DNA of 64,000 nucleotides from Candolleomyces eurysporus (Eukaryota; Basidiomycota; Agaricomycetes; Agaricales; Psathyrellaceae). Below, piece after piece: positions 41,698 to 53,044 of this stretch (position 1 is the first letter of the stretch; the number at the start of each line of letters is the position of its first letter). Made by a program: the position numbers and the translations under genes. The stretch lies in assembly GCA_027579435.1 (NCBI GenBank), contig JANBPK010000707.1, positions 176,033-240,032 on the forward strand, read 5' to 3'. The notes under the pieces were generated by a model, which worked only from the letters and a program-made list of their open reading frames with translations, did not search any database and had not been told where the DNA came from.

Positions 41698-43348
41698 ATG
41701 TCGGTCAGGGATTTCTATGAGCTCCAGCTCATCATCCTCGCGATCGTGTGCTGTATTGGACTTTTCGTCGACAGACAGCTTTCTAGAGCAAGCAAGTCGA
41801 AGGAGACGGCCGATGATAGACTCGAGAATGGGAGGCAGGGAGGCGCTGCTGCTGCTGCTGCACTATCGCGGAAATACCTGCTAGTGTACGCTATCGTGAT
41901 GGGTAGGTTTGCGCCAATTCTGCGTCCAGGTGGCAATACTTACGCTGTATTAGGGGCCGACTGGCTGCAAGGACCTTATGTCTACTCGCTATACCGCGAA
42001 CAGTATGGATTCCCAGAGAGAATGGTAGCCGTTTTCTTCGTGACGGGATTCTTGTCGGCCGGACTTGCTGCGCCTCTGGTTGGCGTGTGGGCAGATCAGC
42101 AGTACGTCTTGCAGCGCCAATTTGTGTATTTCCTACTCTAATATTCGCGTTTAGTGGAAGGAGAAGATTGTGCCTGGCATTCTGCATCACCTACATACTC
42201 GCATGCGCGTGCATCACAATTCCCTACACGCCTATTCTCCTCCTAGGACGCCTCATGGGCGGTATATCCACCTCAATCTTGTTTTCCGCATTCGAATCAT
42301 GGCTCATCTCGGCCTCAACCTCCGCCGGTGTCGCCTCATCGGATCTATCGACGATCATGGGACGCGCAACCCTGCTCAACGGCCTTGTCGCGACTGGTGC
42401 TGGCGTGGTCAGCAACCAACTCGTTGGATTCACGAGCTCCTTCGTGTCGCCGTTTATTGCTAGCGCTGCTCTTCTCGCCCTCGCATGGGTTGTCATCCGT
42501 GGGACGTGGACAGAGAATTATGGCAGCGGAGGTGGACAGGCCGACTCTGATGTCTTCCAAGTCAAGAGGTTGGGTCAGGCATGGTCAATCGTCAGGCGAG
42601 GTACGGTTCTTTCAACCTCGTCTCATACTTTCACGCTAACACTGGATCTTCAGACCCCCTACTCTTGGTCCTTGGATTGACTCAGACATGCTTCGAGGGA
42701 TCCATGTATCTCTTCGTCTTCCTCTGGGTTCCCGCGTTGCAAGAGCACACCATGCTGGCATCACTGCCATTGGGGTACATCTTCTCCTCATTCATGATCT
42801 CCATGATGCTCGGATCGCTCTGCTACACCGGCGTCACATCGATCGCTACCCGAAAAGCGTCTCGCGGTGGAGACTCCTCCCTCACTGTCCACGCGAAGCT
42901 CAGCAGCCTCGTGTGCGCGGTTAGTGCAATGGCTCTTGCTGCTAGTGTTGCGTTCAGGGATGAGAGGAAGCGGTTCTTCGCTTTCTGTCTGTTTGAGGCG
43001 TGTGTTGGAATCTATTACCCAGTTCAGGGTATGCTGCGAGGAACCCTCATTTCGAATGAACATCGTGCAACGGTATGTCACTCTCCATCCTAACCGTTTG
43101 CCAACCCCAGATCGCTGACAGCGATGCCTTCATTCTTTCTATAATAGCTCTCGGCTCTGTTCAGGATCCCGCTCAACGTGTTTGTTGTGGTGGCCCTCAT
43201 GACCGGCGTGTCGTCTGCACGATATGCTGTGCTCACCGCGAGTGCCTTGGTGCTCTCGTTTTCGGCTATCATGACGGGTCTTGTGATTGTGAGGCGATCG
43301 GAGGAGGTTGCACAGGCGCAGAATGGAAACAGTCACCCGCTGCAGTAA
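41698..43348 (+). CDS. MFS transporter of the MFSD5 (molybdate-anion transporter) family
   Basis: ATG at 41698 (SVRDFYELQLIILAIVCCIG). The first intron sits in MG|ADWLQGPYVYSLYREQYGF, the family hallmark block. Then VAVFFVTGFLSAGLAAPLVG, WADQ|GRRRLCLAFCITYILACA, ILLLGRLMGGISTSILFSAF, ESWLIS, NGLVATGAGVVSNQLVGF, WTENYG, LLLVLGLTQTCFEGSMYLFV, FLWVPAL, SLPLGYIFSSFMISMMLGS, CLFEACVGIYYPVQGMLRGT, then SALFRIPLNVFVVVALMTGV and a tail ending LQ, stop at 43348. About 490 residues, 12 helices. MFSD5 homologs are implicated in high-affinity molybdate uptake in algae and animals; transport here is inferred from family only. Motifs ADWLQGPY, ESWL and CFEGSMY are the ones I rely on. Confidence 0.88.
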
Positions 43349-44625
43349 TTCAATCAATCGATAGTCGATGAAATGACTGCACGCTTGCTGAGCGAGCATT
43401 GGCTCTCCCTGGACGCGTCAAGATACCACTGCACCCCTGCAGCTCACGGCATACCAAAAGTTCTTTGTGTTTTCGTGTAATGAGCAATGTAATATTTCTT
43501 TAATGGACTCTTGATTAACTACACCTCTTTGTTGCCTACATTCTCTTCCTTCTCTTTCTCTCTTTCATTACACTTTCACTTTTACCTTCGTGACCGCGAC
43601 TACCTACTGTTTGGGCTTTTCCATATATTCTACAACCATACTTTGCTGTTGCTGCTACTAGGATGTTGTCGGCTCGTATATATAGATTGATACGGTTCAT
43701 TCATTCTAGTTACTATATATTCTATTCTGACATTGTCTTCGCTATTTCAAATCGCCTTCTCTATCATATTAGAAGCCGGCGTAGAAGCGTCCTAGTAGCG
43801 TCCTTCCTTCAAGCCGCCTTCCCTTCCTTTGCATCTTTTTCAGTGGGCGGCCCTTTTCACTTCTGCTTCTAGTATCAGCATCAAGCTTCTCTTCGGGGTT
43901 TGTAGCGACGCAGACCTCTCTGCTTCTGGTATTCCGTAGCGTCTTTCATACGATCGACAGATTCTGTTCCTATCGGGGCCTTGGAGTAACACTATACATC
44001 CGTACGACGTCGCCTTCCACAAGACCTTGTGGACATTATGCTCTCCAACTTTCTTCGATGGCGGCAAGGACAACCCATGTGCCGACCCAGAGCTCGGCTC
44101 CCTTTGACAGTGGTCGCCAACCCCGTCCACTGGTTAATCGTCGAATTCCAATCCGTTCAAGGATGATCGCCCCGACCAAGTATATGATACCGACCAAGTA
44201 TATAACACTGGTCGAATGAGAGGAAGAGCTCTGGACTATTTGACTTTGAGCGGCCAGCGATCAGATCCGACGGATTGAGGGTGCGTGAATACCGCTATTG
44301 ACGTGTCTCCCTTGGTTTTCAACCTATTCAAAGTCCCTCACCGAAAGCTGGGTTTCTTCCAAACACATGTCCCGTATTCCATTCGCAATGCAAGGAAATA
44401 ATTCGTTGCTTCATGAACTTGCAGGGTCACAGTTTTCGAAATGAGCTGTTCGAGGAGCGGAAAGCGGCCGTTGAGTCTTGCAGGCCTGATTGGGAGTCGG
44501 GACCTTGTGCTACCTCTTCACCTGGCTACGGGAGGGTATAAAACCCCACTATCTACCCTGGGACCCAGCCGCAGTCGTCCTCAAGAGACCAGTAACCACC
44601 ACTATTAACCTAGTACGCACAGGGA
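43349..44625. other. Intergenic stretch, partly T- and C-rich
   Basis: No gene recognised. From 43500 to 43760 the sequence is T/C-rich and low in complexity. CCGACCAAGTATAT occurs twice at about 44173-44203. The right end is the promoter side of the first P450. Confidence 0.45.
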
Positions 44626-45303
44626 ATGGGCTTGCTTCTCCTCCTTGTTGCCCCCCNTTGTGGTCGCACTCCTGGTCTATTGGTTATACAGCGTCGCGTC
44701 CTTCTTCTATGGCAACTGGACGTCTCCAGTGAGACTTCTCCCTGGCCCTCCCAGCCCGAGCTTCGTCTATGGGAACGAGAAAGAGGTTTTTGAGGAGGTG
44801 CGTCATGTGGATCTCCTGGGCCTTTCGAAAGTGGGTCGCTGCTAACACCTCTCGCCTCTATCGCAGGGCACCGACCTTCTGGAGAAATGGGTCGCAGAGT
44901 ATGGGCCTACGATTCGTTTTCAGAGCTTTGTGGGGGTACGTTGAAGGGATTCACGATCTCTTTGTTCCAGTCGCTAGATTGACCGACCGATTGGTTCTAG
45001 ATGAGCAAGTTGTACACGACGGATTTGAAGGCGTTGAACCATATTCTGAAGAATGACTACATATACCAGAAGCCTGAATGGTTCAGGTACAGAATCCAAG
45101 AAGTTATAGGGGAGGGTCTTGTCGTGGTTGAAGGGGATACGCATAAACACCAGGTGAGCGCCTTTTCGATCTGGTCCGAGTCCTCGATTGATGAATTCAT
45201 GAACGTCTTGCCAATATTTCAGCGTAGAGTCATGAACCAGGCGTTTGGCCCGTCTCAGATCCGCGAACTAACTGACACTTTCATCGAAAAGTCGCTGGAA
45301 TTG

Positions 45304-45311
45304 CGAGATAT
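45304..45311. repeat. Left target-site duplication
   Basis: CGAGATAT, identical to 47429-47436 and present once at the matching place in P450 copy 2 (TTGCGAGATATCTGGGA). Confidence 0.9.
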
Positions 45312-46355
45312 CGGTGGTTAACAAAGTTACTTGTGCACGTAACTTGTTCCCTTACTAATTTAACTTTTTCTAACTTTTTCAGCTTAAGTAAATCTTTCCT
45401 CGACATGTTTACTTCACGTTAACATTCAAGTTGGACCAAGTTAGAGCATGTTAACTTAAGCTAGGATCAAGCTATATACAAGTTAGCACAAGTAAACTTG
45501 AGCTGTATATTCTTTTTTCGCCAAATGGGTGGGTCCTTAGGTGAGTCGCAGCTTGCGCGCTGAAGAACGGCCATTGTGGTTCACTTTCATATGGGAAGGG
45601 ACAGCCAGAGACGGCATCCTTATTTCTATATTTGCCTATCACGGAGCTTTAGGAGATGAGGTTGAACGTTCATTGTCGGATCTAGAGAGGAACACATACA
45701 AAGGATGATTGGTACGGGCCCCCACTAGGTACGAGCAGGGTTACGCTGCGTCAATTCCGGGTGTTGTGCATACCTGTGTCCTACCTTTGGAGGGTACGGT
45801 TGGAGCACTTAGGCGAGTCGTCAGGTCCACCATCATCGAGATTACCCCAGAAACTTCCCCTATTCTCGCAATCCTTCCCAGTGCTCAGTCGTTCAGCTTT
45901 CCAACAACGACAACAGATCTGGGTCTCGCAGAGATTGTTCTTGGCTCGCGACCATTGCCTGCCCTTCCCTGTGAGCTGTGTCGTTTCCTCATCATCCCAC
46001 CTGAAACACCTCGTCCTCATCCCGTTCTACCCAGAGCCTTGGTCCCATCAGCGAAGCCTCAGCGAACCCTGCATTTTTCGTCCGTTCTCACCATGTTACC
46101 TGGCCCACATCGACCAGCTCCAGCACCATATTTGCGCTCACATGTGCAATCTGAAAAGCAAGAGCTGTTGGAAGAGAGAGCAGTAAGGTTGAGTGCAAAA
46201 CGAAGGAAGTACAAGGGGGAGTACTACGCATTGATCGACAAAGATGGAAATGAGGTGTTGTCAGACGAAGGGTACGAGGTTCAATGACGTGTTGCTGCTG
46301 TATACATAGTAGTAGTACATGTAAATGTACGCTTTGTGTTCAAAGCTGTTCGGTA

Positions 46356-46439
46356 GTATGGCACGAATATTGTCCAAAAATTAAATTGCGGTACACGATC
46401 CTCATATTTTCATGTAATTTGACACTATTCGTGCCATAC
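46356..46439. repeat. 84-bp hairpin inside the transposon
   Basis: GTATGGCACGAATA at 46356-46369 is perfectly inverted at 46426-46439 (TATTCGTGCCATAC), extending to about 19 bp with one mismatch. GGTA flanks the hairpin on both sides (46352-46355 and 46440-46443). It could be a nested micro-element with a 4-bp duplication, or a terminator hairpin for the internal frame. Confidence 0.65.
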
Positions 46440-47399
46440 GGTAGATTCAATCTCAGTGTTGTTTCGAGTTTTGGGTATTGCCATTGTCAGTCGGATTTTG
46501 GCGTCAGTTCAGCACTAGAGCAGCCTTCAACAGGAACATCCAAGCATTGTTAGGGTCCAATGGTAAGCAAAAAATCATATAAATCTGGTTGAAGGACCCT
46601 TCTTTCTTGAATGCTCGTCTGACGGTGACCTGGTCCATTGTCCTGCAACGAGATGGTCATGCCAGCGTCAAAGCCATGGGAATGGGTATAGGCTTGGTTG
46701 GCATACAGTTATTGTCCTCCTTGCTGTTCTTTGCCCTTAAATCAGGGTCTAGTAGCTCAAAGTTAGATACATGTTAGCGTCAAGTAGGTCAAGTTGATCC
46801 AAGTTAAAAACAAGTTAACTTGTAGTTAACGTACGCTGTTAACATAAGTTAACATTTCTGCGTCGGTGTGGTCGTTGATTTATAAGTCTTACTCAAATCA
46901 TGCATAATCAAATGAGGCGTTCTGTGGCTGTATTCAGAGCTATATAAGATATTGAATCAATTTCCTGGGTGTGTTTGACCCTCTGACTCCTCAGAAATGA
47001 CTTATTGTTCCAGCAGTCAGTCACCAAGAAAGTTGCCAAAGGATGATTTAACTAGGAAGCAACAACCTCTTATTTTTCAATGCGACATTTGATAGCCAAG
47101 ATCGCCTCCTCTATGAGTGATCACACTGTATATATGAGTAAAGTTTGTGTGATTTCATGTTTCAGTGACGACACCAGAAGAGCGAGCCAGATCAACACGG
47201 GAAATTATATTCTTTGCCTCCTCGAACATAATAAGGGTCGAAAAACCACAGATCTTGTAGCTACAGACCCTCTATGAGGCGGCATGATGGATATATCTCA
47301 CCAACACCGGCGACACGTTTACTTGGCCGGTTGCGTGGAAAACAACCAATTGTAGCCACGTTAGAGACCCTAACTTGCAGGCGGAAAGTTAGATAAAGT

Positions 47400-47426
47400 T
47401 ACTAACTCAAGTAACTTTATTTACAG
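47400..47426 (+). other. Branch point and 3' splice site at the transposon end
   Basis: TACTAAC (47400-47406) is the ideal fungal branch-point sequence; 19 nt later a T-rich run ends in ACAG (CAG at 47424-47426). Exon would resume at 47427 with TC|CGAGATATC. With a GT at 45314-45315 as donor, excision leaves ATC-GTC-CGA-GAT-ATC-TGG in the P450 frame. Confidence 0.5.
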
Positions 47427-47428
47427 TC

Positions 47429-47436
47429 CGAGATAT
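47429..47436. repeat. Right target-site duplication
   Basis: CGAGATAT, after which P450 coding resumes with CTGGGAAGCGGAAATT. Confidence 0.9.
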
Positions 47437-48956
47437 CTGGGAAGCGGAAATTCACAAACAGGGTGGGGTAGGGAAGATAGACGTGCTAGTTTGGATGAAC
47501 AGAGTGGCTCTGGATATTATCGGACTGGCTGGTAAGTCTTGTCATCTGTGGATCGCAAGCGAAGTTCAGTGACCCAACCCCCTTGAGGCTTTAACTATAA
47601 ATTCAACGCTCTATCTGAGGGAGAGGATAGCGGCGAACTCAATCGCGCATTTCACAAAATTCTAGCGAACCTTGTGAAGTTCTCTCCCGTCTCATTTCTT
47701 CGGGCTGCCTTTCCTTCTTTGCGGTGGCTAGTAAGTCACCGCCTTTTAAAATAGTCCTCTAGCATATCTGAGCGATCCATAAAGCCAAACAGAGGCGATC
47801 CTACTGTGGAGGGAGCTCATAACATTATGGAAAGCATCGGGAGGGAGCTGATCGCCACTGGAAAACAAGATATACATCACAGCAGCAAAGCAGACCGAGA
47901 CTCACTCACGAACAAGGACCTTTTGACCGTATTACTGCGGGCAAATATGGCAACAGACCTCCCGGACAACCAGAGGATGAGTGACCAGGAAATTCTTGCC
48001 CGTAGGTCGTTTTCATCGACCAATTCAAGATGGCTAATTTTGAGCGGCCACAGAGATCCCTACCTTCCTTTCGGTCGGCCATGAATCGACCAGGTGAGTA
48101 GCCTTCTGCTTATTTCATCGCACGAAAAGTAAATTACTCCAGCACGGCCACGGTATGGGGTCTGTACGCATTGATCAAAGCGCCTGAGGTTCAGAAAAGG
48201 CTCAGAAACGAGTTACTTCAAGTTTCGAGCGACAGTCCATCTATGGATGAGTTGAACGCCCTCTCGTACCTCGACGCTGTCGTTCGAGAAGCTCTGCGCT
48301 TGTACGCCCCTTTACCATTTACATTTCGGGTCTCGGTCAGAGACGACGTGCTGCCATTGAGCGCGCCCGTTAGAGATAAATTGGGCAGGGAACACGAGTC
48401 CATTCAGTCAGTCAAAAATTATTTTCTACCTGAAATTTGAAGTGCTGATTCGCTGGGGATCATCCTCGTAGTGTCCAAAAGGGCCAGATGATCATCGTTC
48501 CCATTGTTCCTGTCAATGAGGATTCCACAATATGGGGTGAAGACAGCCATGAGTTCAGGTGAGCACTCGTACTTAACCCTTTAGAATGAATGTGAAGCTA
48601 AATAAAATTTCTAGACCAGAACGCTGGGAATCCATCCCTGACGCTGCAAATGCCATTCCGGGAATCTGGAGTAACTCGCTCGCATTTCTCGGCGGACCGC
48701 GGGCCTGCATCGGGTATCGATTTGCTGTCATGGAGTAAGTCAGGAGCGGAAGGATCTATATATGCATTCTCATCGAAAATTTGCCAGGATGAAATCGCTG
48801 CTTTTCACATTGATTCGATCGTTCGAGTTCGAGTCCGCGGGGCCGGTTGAGGATATCGGGAAGAAGTTTGTCGTCGTTCAAAGACCCTTCTTGAAGTCCA
48901 GGCCTGAAGCAGGCACTCAGATGCCATTAAAGGTGAGAATTTACCAGAAAGCGTAG

Positions 48957-49622
48957 AGTTGTCACCTGCTCTTAGGTCTACGGTTGCCATAGCTTTGTTG
49001 ATTATTTATATACGCACCGTTAAGTTAAAAACTCAAGCTTGAATTGTCGCTATCTCCACCATGAAGTCTGAGCATCAGGATCGCCATAAGACAATGTTCA
49101 GTGCAAGGTACATCGGCAACGCAGGCATCGGCACGGCAACTCTGATGGCGGAGTCAAAGATTGGCAGAGAGCGAAAGGCAGTCGTCGGTGAGTGCTCGAA
49201 TGTCTCACCTACAACTTCCACCTACAACTTCCACCGTCGATTCAAAACGAGGACAACGTGAATACTACAAGATTTCATCGCGCCAGCACGCCTCCGGTTG
49301 AGAGATTTGACTCAGCATCACCACTCCTCAAGCAGTTCAAGTAGTACTTTGGCGCAGTAATCGCGTCAAGACTGATCTCTTTCAAGACATCGCTGAAGGT
49401 CTCCTACTGCTGGTGCGAACTAAGATGGCATCAAAACACTGACGTTGAGCACTGCCAGTCGAGCTGAATACTTTACGAACTTTACGGCACAGGCCATAGC
49501 TGGAGGTGCGAATTCAATACAGATATGGTAAAATTGGCCGTCACCAGACTCATAAAGTGCTAGACAAGATCGTAGCCACAGCCCTCAAGAACAGTCCCCT
49601 CCATACCCCAGAATACCCCAGA
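48957..49622. repeat. Duplicated flank upstream of P450 copy 2 (left copy)
   Basis: This segment resembles 51840-52930: GAGAGATTTGACYMAGCAT, AGTACTTYGGCRCAGTAATCGC, and near its end GCGAATTCAATACAGATAT then GGTA. The duplication shows the P450 genes were duplicated with their flanks. No other gene seen. Confidence 0.65.
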
Positions 49623-51827
49623 ATGGGCTTGCCTTCGCTTCCTATCATCCCTCTGGTGGCTGCACTCCTGGCCTACTGGTCATTCAAGGTTGCATCCTTC
49701 TTCTATGGCTACTGGACCTCTGCTGTGAGGCGTCTCCCTGGCCCTCCCAGCCCAAGCTTTGTCTATGGGAGCGAGAAAGAGATGCTTGAAGGGGTGGGTT
49801 ACATCGATTCGGACTTTCAAGTGGATCACTGTTCACATTAGTCCCCTCTCCATAGGGTACCGCCCTTCTTGAGAGATGGGTAGAGAAGTATGGGCCCACG
49901 ATTCATCTTCAAAGCTTCATTGGGGTACGTCGAGGAAGCACCCTCGTTTGTGATCGTCGGATACTCACCGATTGATTCAAGATGAGCAAGCTGTACACAA
50001 CGGATTTGAAAGCGCTACACCATATTTTGATGAATAGCTATACATACCAGAAACCCGAATGGTTCAGCTATAGGATCGAGGAAGTTGTGGGAAAAGGTCT
50101 TCTCACAGTTGAAGAGGATACACATAAGCGCCAGGTCAGTGGCTCTTTGACTTTGATACACCTGATTTGATTTCATGAACACCTCCCAAATTTCTTAGCG
50201 CAAAATCATGAACCCGGCGTTTAGCGCCTCCCAAATTCGCGAACTGGGCCCTATGTTCGTTGAAAAATCGTTGGAATTGCGAGATATCTGGGAGGCAGAG
50301 ATCCGCCAGCAAGGCGGGGTAGGGACAATTGATATATTCCTCTGGCTAAACCGAGCGGCACTGGACATTATCGGACTGGGTGGTGAGTCGTGAACTGTAA
50401 CTCTCAAGCAAACCAAGTGATTCAACACACTCTCAGGCTTCGACTATAAATTCAACGCTTTATCGGGTGGAGAGAATAGTGGCGAGCTGCACCAGGCATT
50501 CGCAGAAACTATAGCGAACCTGCTGAAGTTCTCTCCCATCTCATTCCTCCGGGCTGCCTTTCCCGCTTTGCGATGGTTGGTAAGTGAACGTCTTTCCGAA
50601 ACGTAGATATAGCATAGCTGAACAATTCCACAGCCAACGGGAGCCGGTAACGGTGCAGGGACCGCCCATAAAATTATGGGCGACATTGGGAGGCAGCTAA
50701 TCGACACAGGGAAACAAGCGGTATATCAGAGCAGCAAAGCTGGTGAAAATTCTCTAAAGAGCAAAGACCTTTTAACCGTACTATTACGGGCCAATATGGC
50801 AACAGATATCCCGGACAATCAGAGGATGAGTGATGAAGAAGCTCTCGCTCGTACGTCGCTTTCACTGAGTATTGTAAGAATATGTCCAGTTTTCTGAGTG
50901 ACGACAGAGATCTTCACCGTCATGGCGGCCGGTCATGAAACGACTAGGTCAGCACCAGCATCTCCTCTATCTTGTGAATTGCATTGAAATTAAATTACTG
51001 CAGCACGGCCACAGTATGGGCCCTTTACGCATTGATGAAAGCGCCCGACGTCCAGAAAAAGCTGAGAAACGAGTTACTCCAAGTTTCAAGTGACAGTCCA
51101 TCTATGGATGAGTTGAACGCCCTCCCATACTTGGATGCTGTCATTCGTGAAGCTCTGCGCTTGCACACTCCCCTACCGCTCACATTCCGCATCTCTGTCA
51201 AAGACGACGTCTTGCCTTTGAACACGCCCGTCAGAGATAAATCAGGCAAGACACACGAGTCGATTCAGTCAGTCGAAATCCCATCCATTTCGTCTTGGAA
51301 GTGCCGTTGCTGACCTGCCGGGAATCGTATCATAGCATACGGAAGGGCCAGATGATAACGATTCCAATGACGCCTATCAACGAGGAAAAGACCATATGGG
51401 GCGAAGATCGTCTCGAATTCAGGTGAGTGGTTGTCGTCTATCATTGAGAATGCAGGTGAGCTGAGCTCATCAAAAACTGTAGACCAGAACGCTGGGAACG
51501 TGTTCCAGAGGCTGCAAACGCTATCCCGGGAGTCTGGGGCAACTCGATGGCGTTCTTTGGTGGCCCTCGGGCCTGCATAGGGTATCGCTTTGCTGTCATG
51601 GCGTAAGTCGAGAGCATATGAATCTAATCTCCAATTCTTCTAATCCGAATCTCGCCAGAATGAAAGCGATGCTTTTCTCGTTGGTTCGAGCGTTCGAGTT
51701 GGAGCCTGCCGGACCGGTTGAGGATATTGGAAAAAGCTTTTTCGTCGTTCATAGACCCTTCTTAAAATCCGACCCTGAAGCGGGTTCTCAGCTGCCGTTG
51801 AAGGTGAGGCTCTACCAGAAAATTTAG
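49623..51827 (+). CDS. Cytochrome P450, copy 2, apparently intact
   Basis: ATG at 49623 ([19 protein letters not shown]-terminal ER anchor), then the Pro-rich hinge [19 protein letters not shown]. Exons follow: [127 protein letters not shown]-helix AAGHETTS (AGxxTT), [18 protein letters not shown] (ExxR), [17 protein letters not shown] (PERF-type motif) and the heme-binding loop [15 protein letters not shown] with the Cys ligand. The end is [10 protein letters not shown], stop at 51827. About 520 residues, ten or so introns. All four catalytic signatures are present. Substrate unknown; no secondary-metabolism core gene is nearby, so I do not propose a cluster. Confidence 0.9.
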
Positions 51828-52930
51828 AACTGTCGCCTCCTCGTCCTGCTCAAGGCCCTACGACTGTATGCTATCTATGTCTCCATTTGCACCGTTGGTT
51901 CCGAATCCCAAATTGTTGCTATAGGGACTTGTGGACTGAGAAATGGAGACCACGTCCTGATACATGTTCGAATCAACGGTAGGCTAAGTTCGTCATGAGC
52001 CGCTGAAGTCTGAGCCAACATTCAATGGGTCTGACAGAGGCTTCAGCATAGCATGCAACGATGATGGCGGACACCGGCCGAGAGGGAAGGGTAGTTTCCT
52101 TTCTGCTACGACTCGCATACTAACACCTTACTCCACCCAAAACACGATGCCTCTCCGTGTGGCATAGAAGAGACAACGTGTCAGGTCAGTTTTTCGCCTC
52201 TCACCTGCGACGCAAATGGCGCAACCTGACAGCATTAATGGAAACATAGGTCCTGAAATTATTCTCATTGTGTGTTTCGAAGTTGGGGCATGTTGCCTCG
52301 TTGTTTCCTCACGTCTTTGTTCTCACCAATTCCGTTGCGTTTCCGGAGAAGACCAGAAAAGCCGACCAGTTACGACTCGCCCATTATGGGACACCATTGA
52401 AACATGGGTAGGATGTCTCTAACTCGCACTTCTTCCTTCATTGTGAACCCGATACGAGGGTAACGTGAACACTGGTGTCAAACACCTTCAGCTGGAGAGA
52501 TTTGACCAAGCATACCACCTGTCAAGTAGTTCTAATTCAGTACTTCGGCACAGTAATCGCTTTATCGCTTTGGAACTGCTCTCATCCCTAGCTAAGGTGG
52601 CGTATGGCAGCCACCAAATGTCCCTTCAATAACAATGTCGCTTGTGGAAGAGACCCCAGCTTTTGGCGAAGGGCCCTGGACAGCTTCGCGGACTGGCCAA
52701 TGGTATCCCACAGTTTTCGCAATGATGCGTCGCTGTCCTAAACAATCCGACGTATGAAAGCCAACTTGACGTGTACCTGCCCGAAAAGAGAGGCTCGCCT
52801 CTGACTACTGGTGGTGGACTGCGATCGCATCAACCGACTGCCGTTGACCACCCATGGCGGCTAGTGGAACTCAATACTTTACGACACGGGCAGACATAGC
52901 TAGAGGAGCGAATTCAATACAGATATGGTA
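51828..52930. repeat. Duplicated flank downstream of P450 copy 2 (right copy)
   Basis: Second copy of the P450 upstream flank (compare 48957-49622). It ends GCGAATTCAATACAGATAT GGTA at 52930, which in the left copy lies 93 bp before a P450 start codon. Here a Helitron end begins instead, so a third P450 may have followed originally. Confidence 0.65.
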
Positions 52931-52942
52931 CAAGCCTACAGA

Positions 52943-52961
52943 CCCGTGCCTACGTCACGGG
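52943..52961. other. Helitron 3'-terminal hairpin
   Basis: CCCGTG CCTACGT CACGGG forms a 6-bp stem with a 7-nt loop, 12 nt from the element end, the canonical spacing for Helitron termination. Confidence 0.7.
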
Positions 52962-53044
52962 AAACGCAATTGATCATCCGAGTTCTCTGACCATGGAACA
53001 ACAGAATGTCAGTGTTTTGACCTGCAATTACAGTAAATAAATAG

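Larger units (their letters stand above)
45312..47428. mobile_element. 2.1-kb non-autonomous DNA transposon, hAT-like
   Basis: Flanked by an 8-bp target duplication CGAGATAT (45304-45311 and 47429-47436); comparison with the intact P450 copy 2 defines both edges exactly. Near each end lies the inverted 11-mer AAAGTTACTTG (45323-45333) / CAAGTAACTTT (47408-47418), 11 and 10 nt from the termini. Both subterminal zones are crowded with AAGTTA / TTAACTT words in both directions, as in hAT elements. No transposase is visible. An internal frame (about 45709-46287, +) has no ATG near its start and ends GEYYALIDKDGNEVLSDEGY; origin unknown. An 84-bp hairpin lies at 46356-46439. The 8-bp duplication and subterminal repeats favour hAT; a 9-bp reading (Mutator-like) cannot be fully excluded because the next base is also C on both sides. 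Confidence 0.8.
44626..48956 (+). pseudogene. Cytochrome P450, copy 1, split by a DNA transposon
   Basis: ATG at 44626 gives a membrane anchor and [17 protein letters not shown]. Further exons match copy 2 one for one: [73 protein letters not shown]. At LELRDI the frame is interrupted by 2117 bp (45312-47428), after which [18 protein letters not shown] continues. The rest is complete: I-helix GHEST, YLDAVVREALRLYAP (ExxR), PERW, heme loop [14 protein letters not shown], end at 48956. The frame at the N (44657, C run) works if the N is an over-call. Apart from the insertion I see no lesion, so the hit is recent. If the element were removed by splicing (see findings) the protein would gain only V-R-D-I. 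Function: monooxygenase of unknown substrate. Confidence 0.85.

Noticed and set aside
44172..44206. Two copies of CCGACCAAGTATAT
   Set aside because: Short local duplication in a low-complexity stretch; no further structure.
45709..46287. Internal frame of the transposon as a transposase
   Set aside because: It lacks an ATG near its start and shows no DDE or hAT dimerisation motif; kept only as part of the element.
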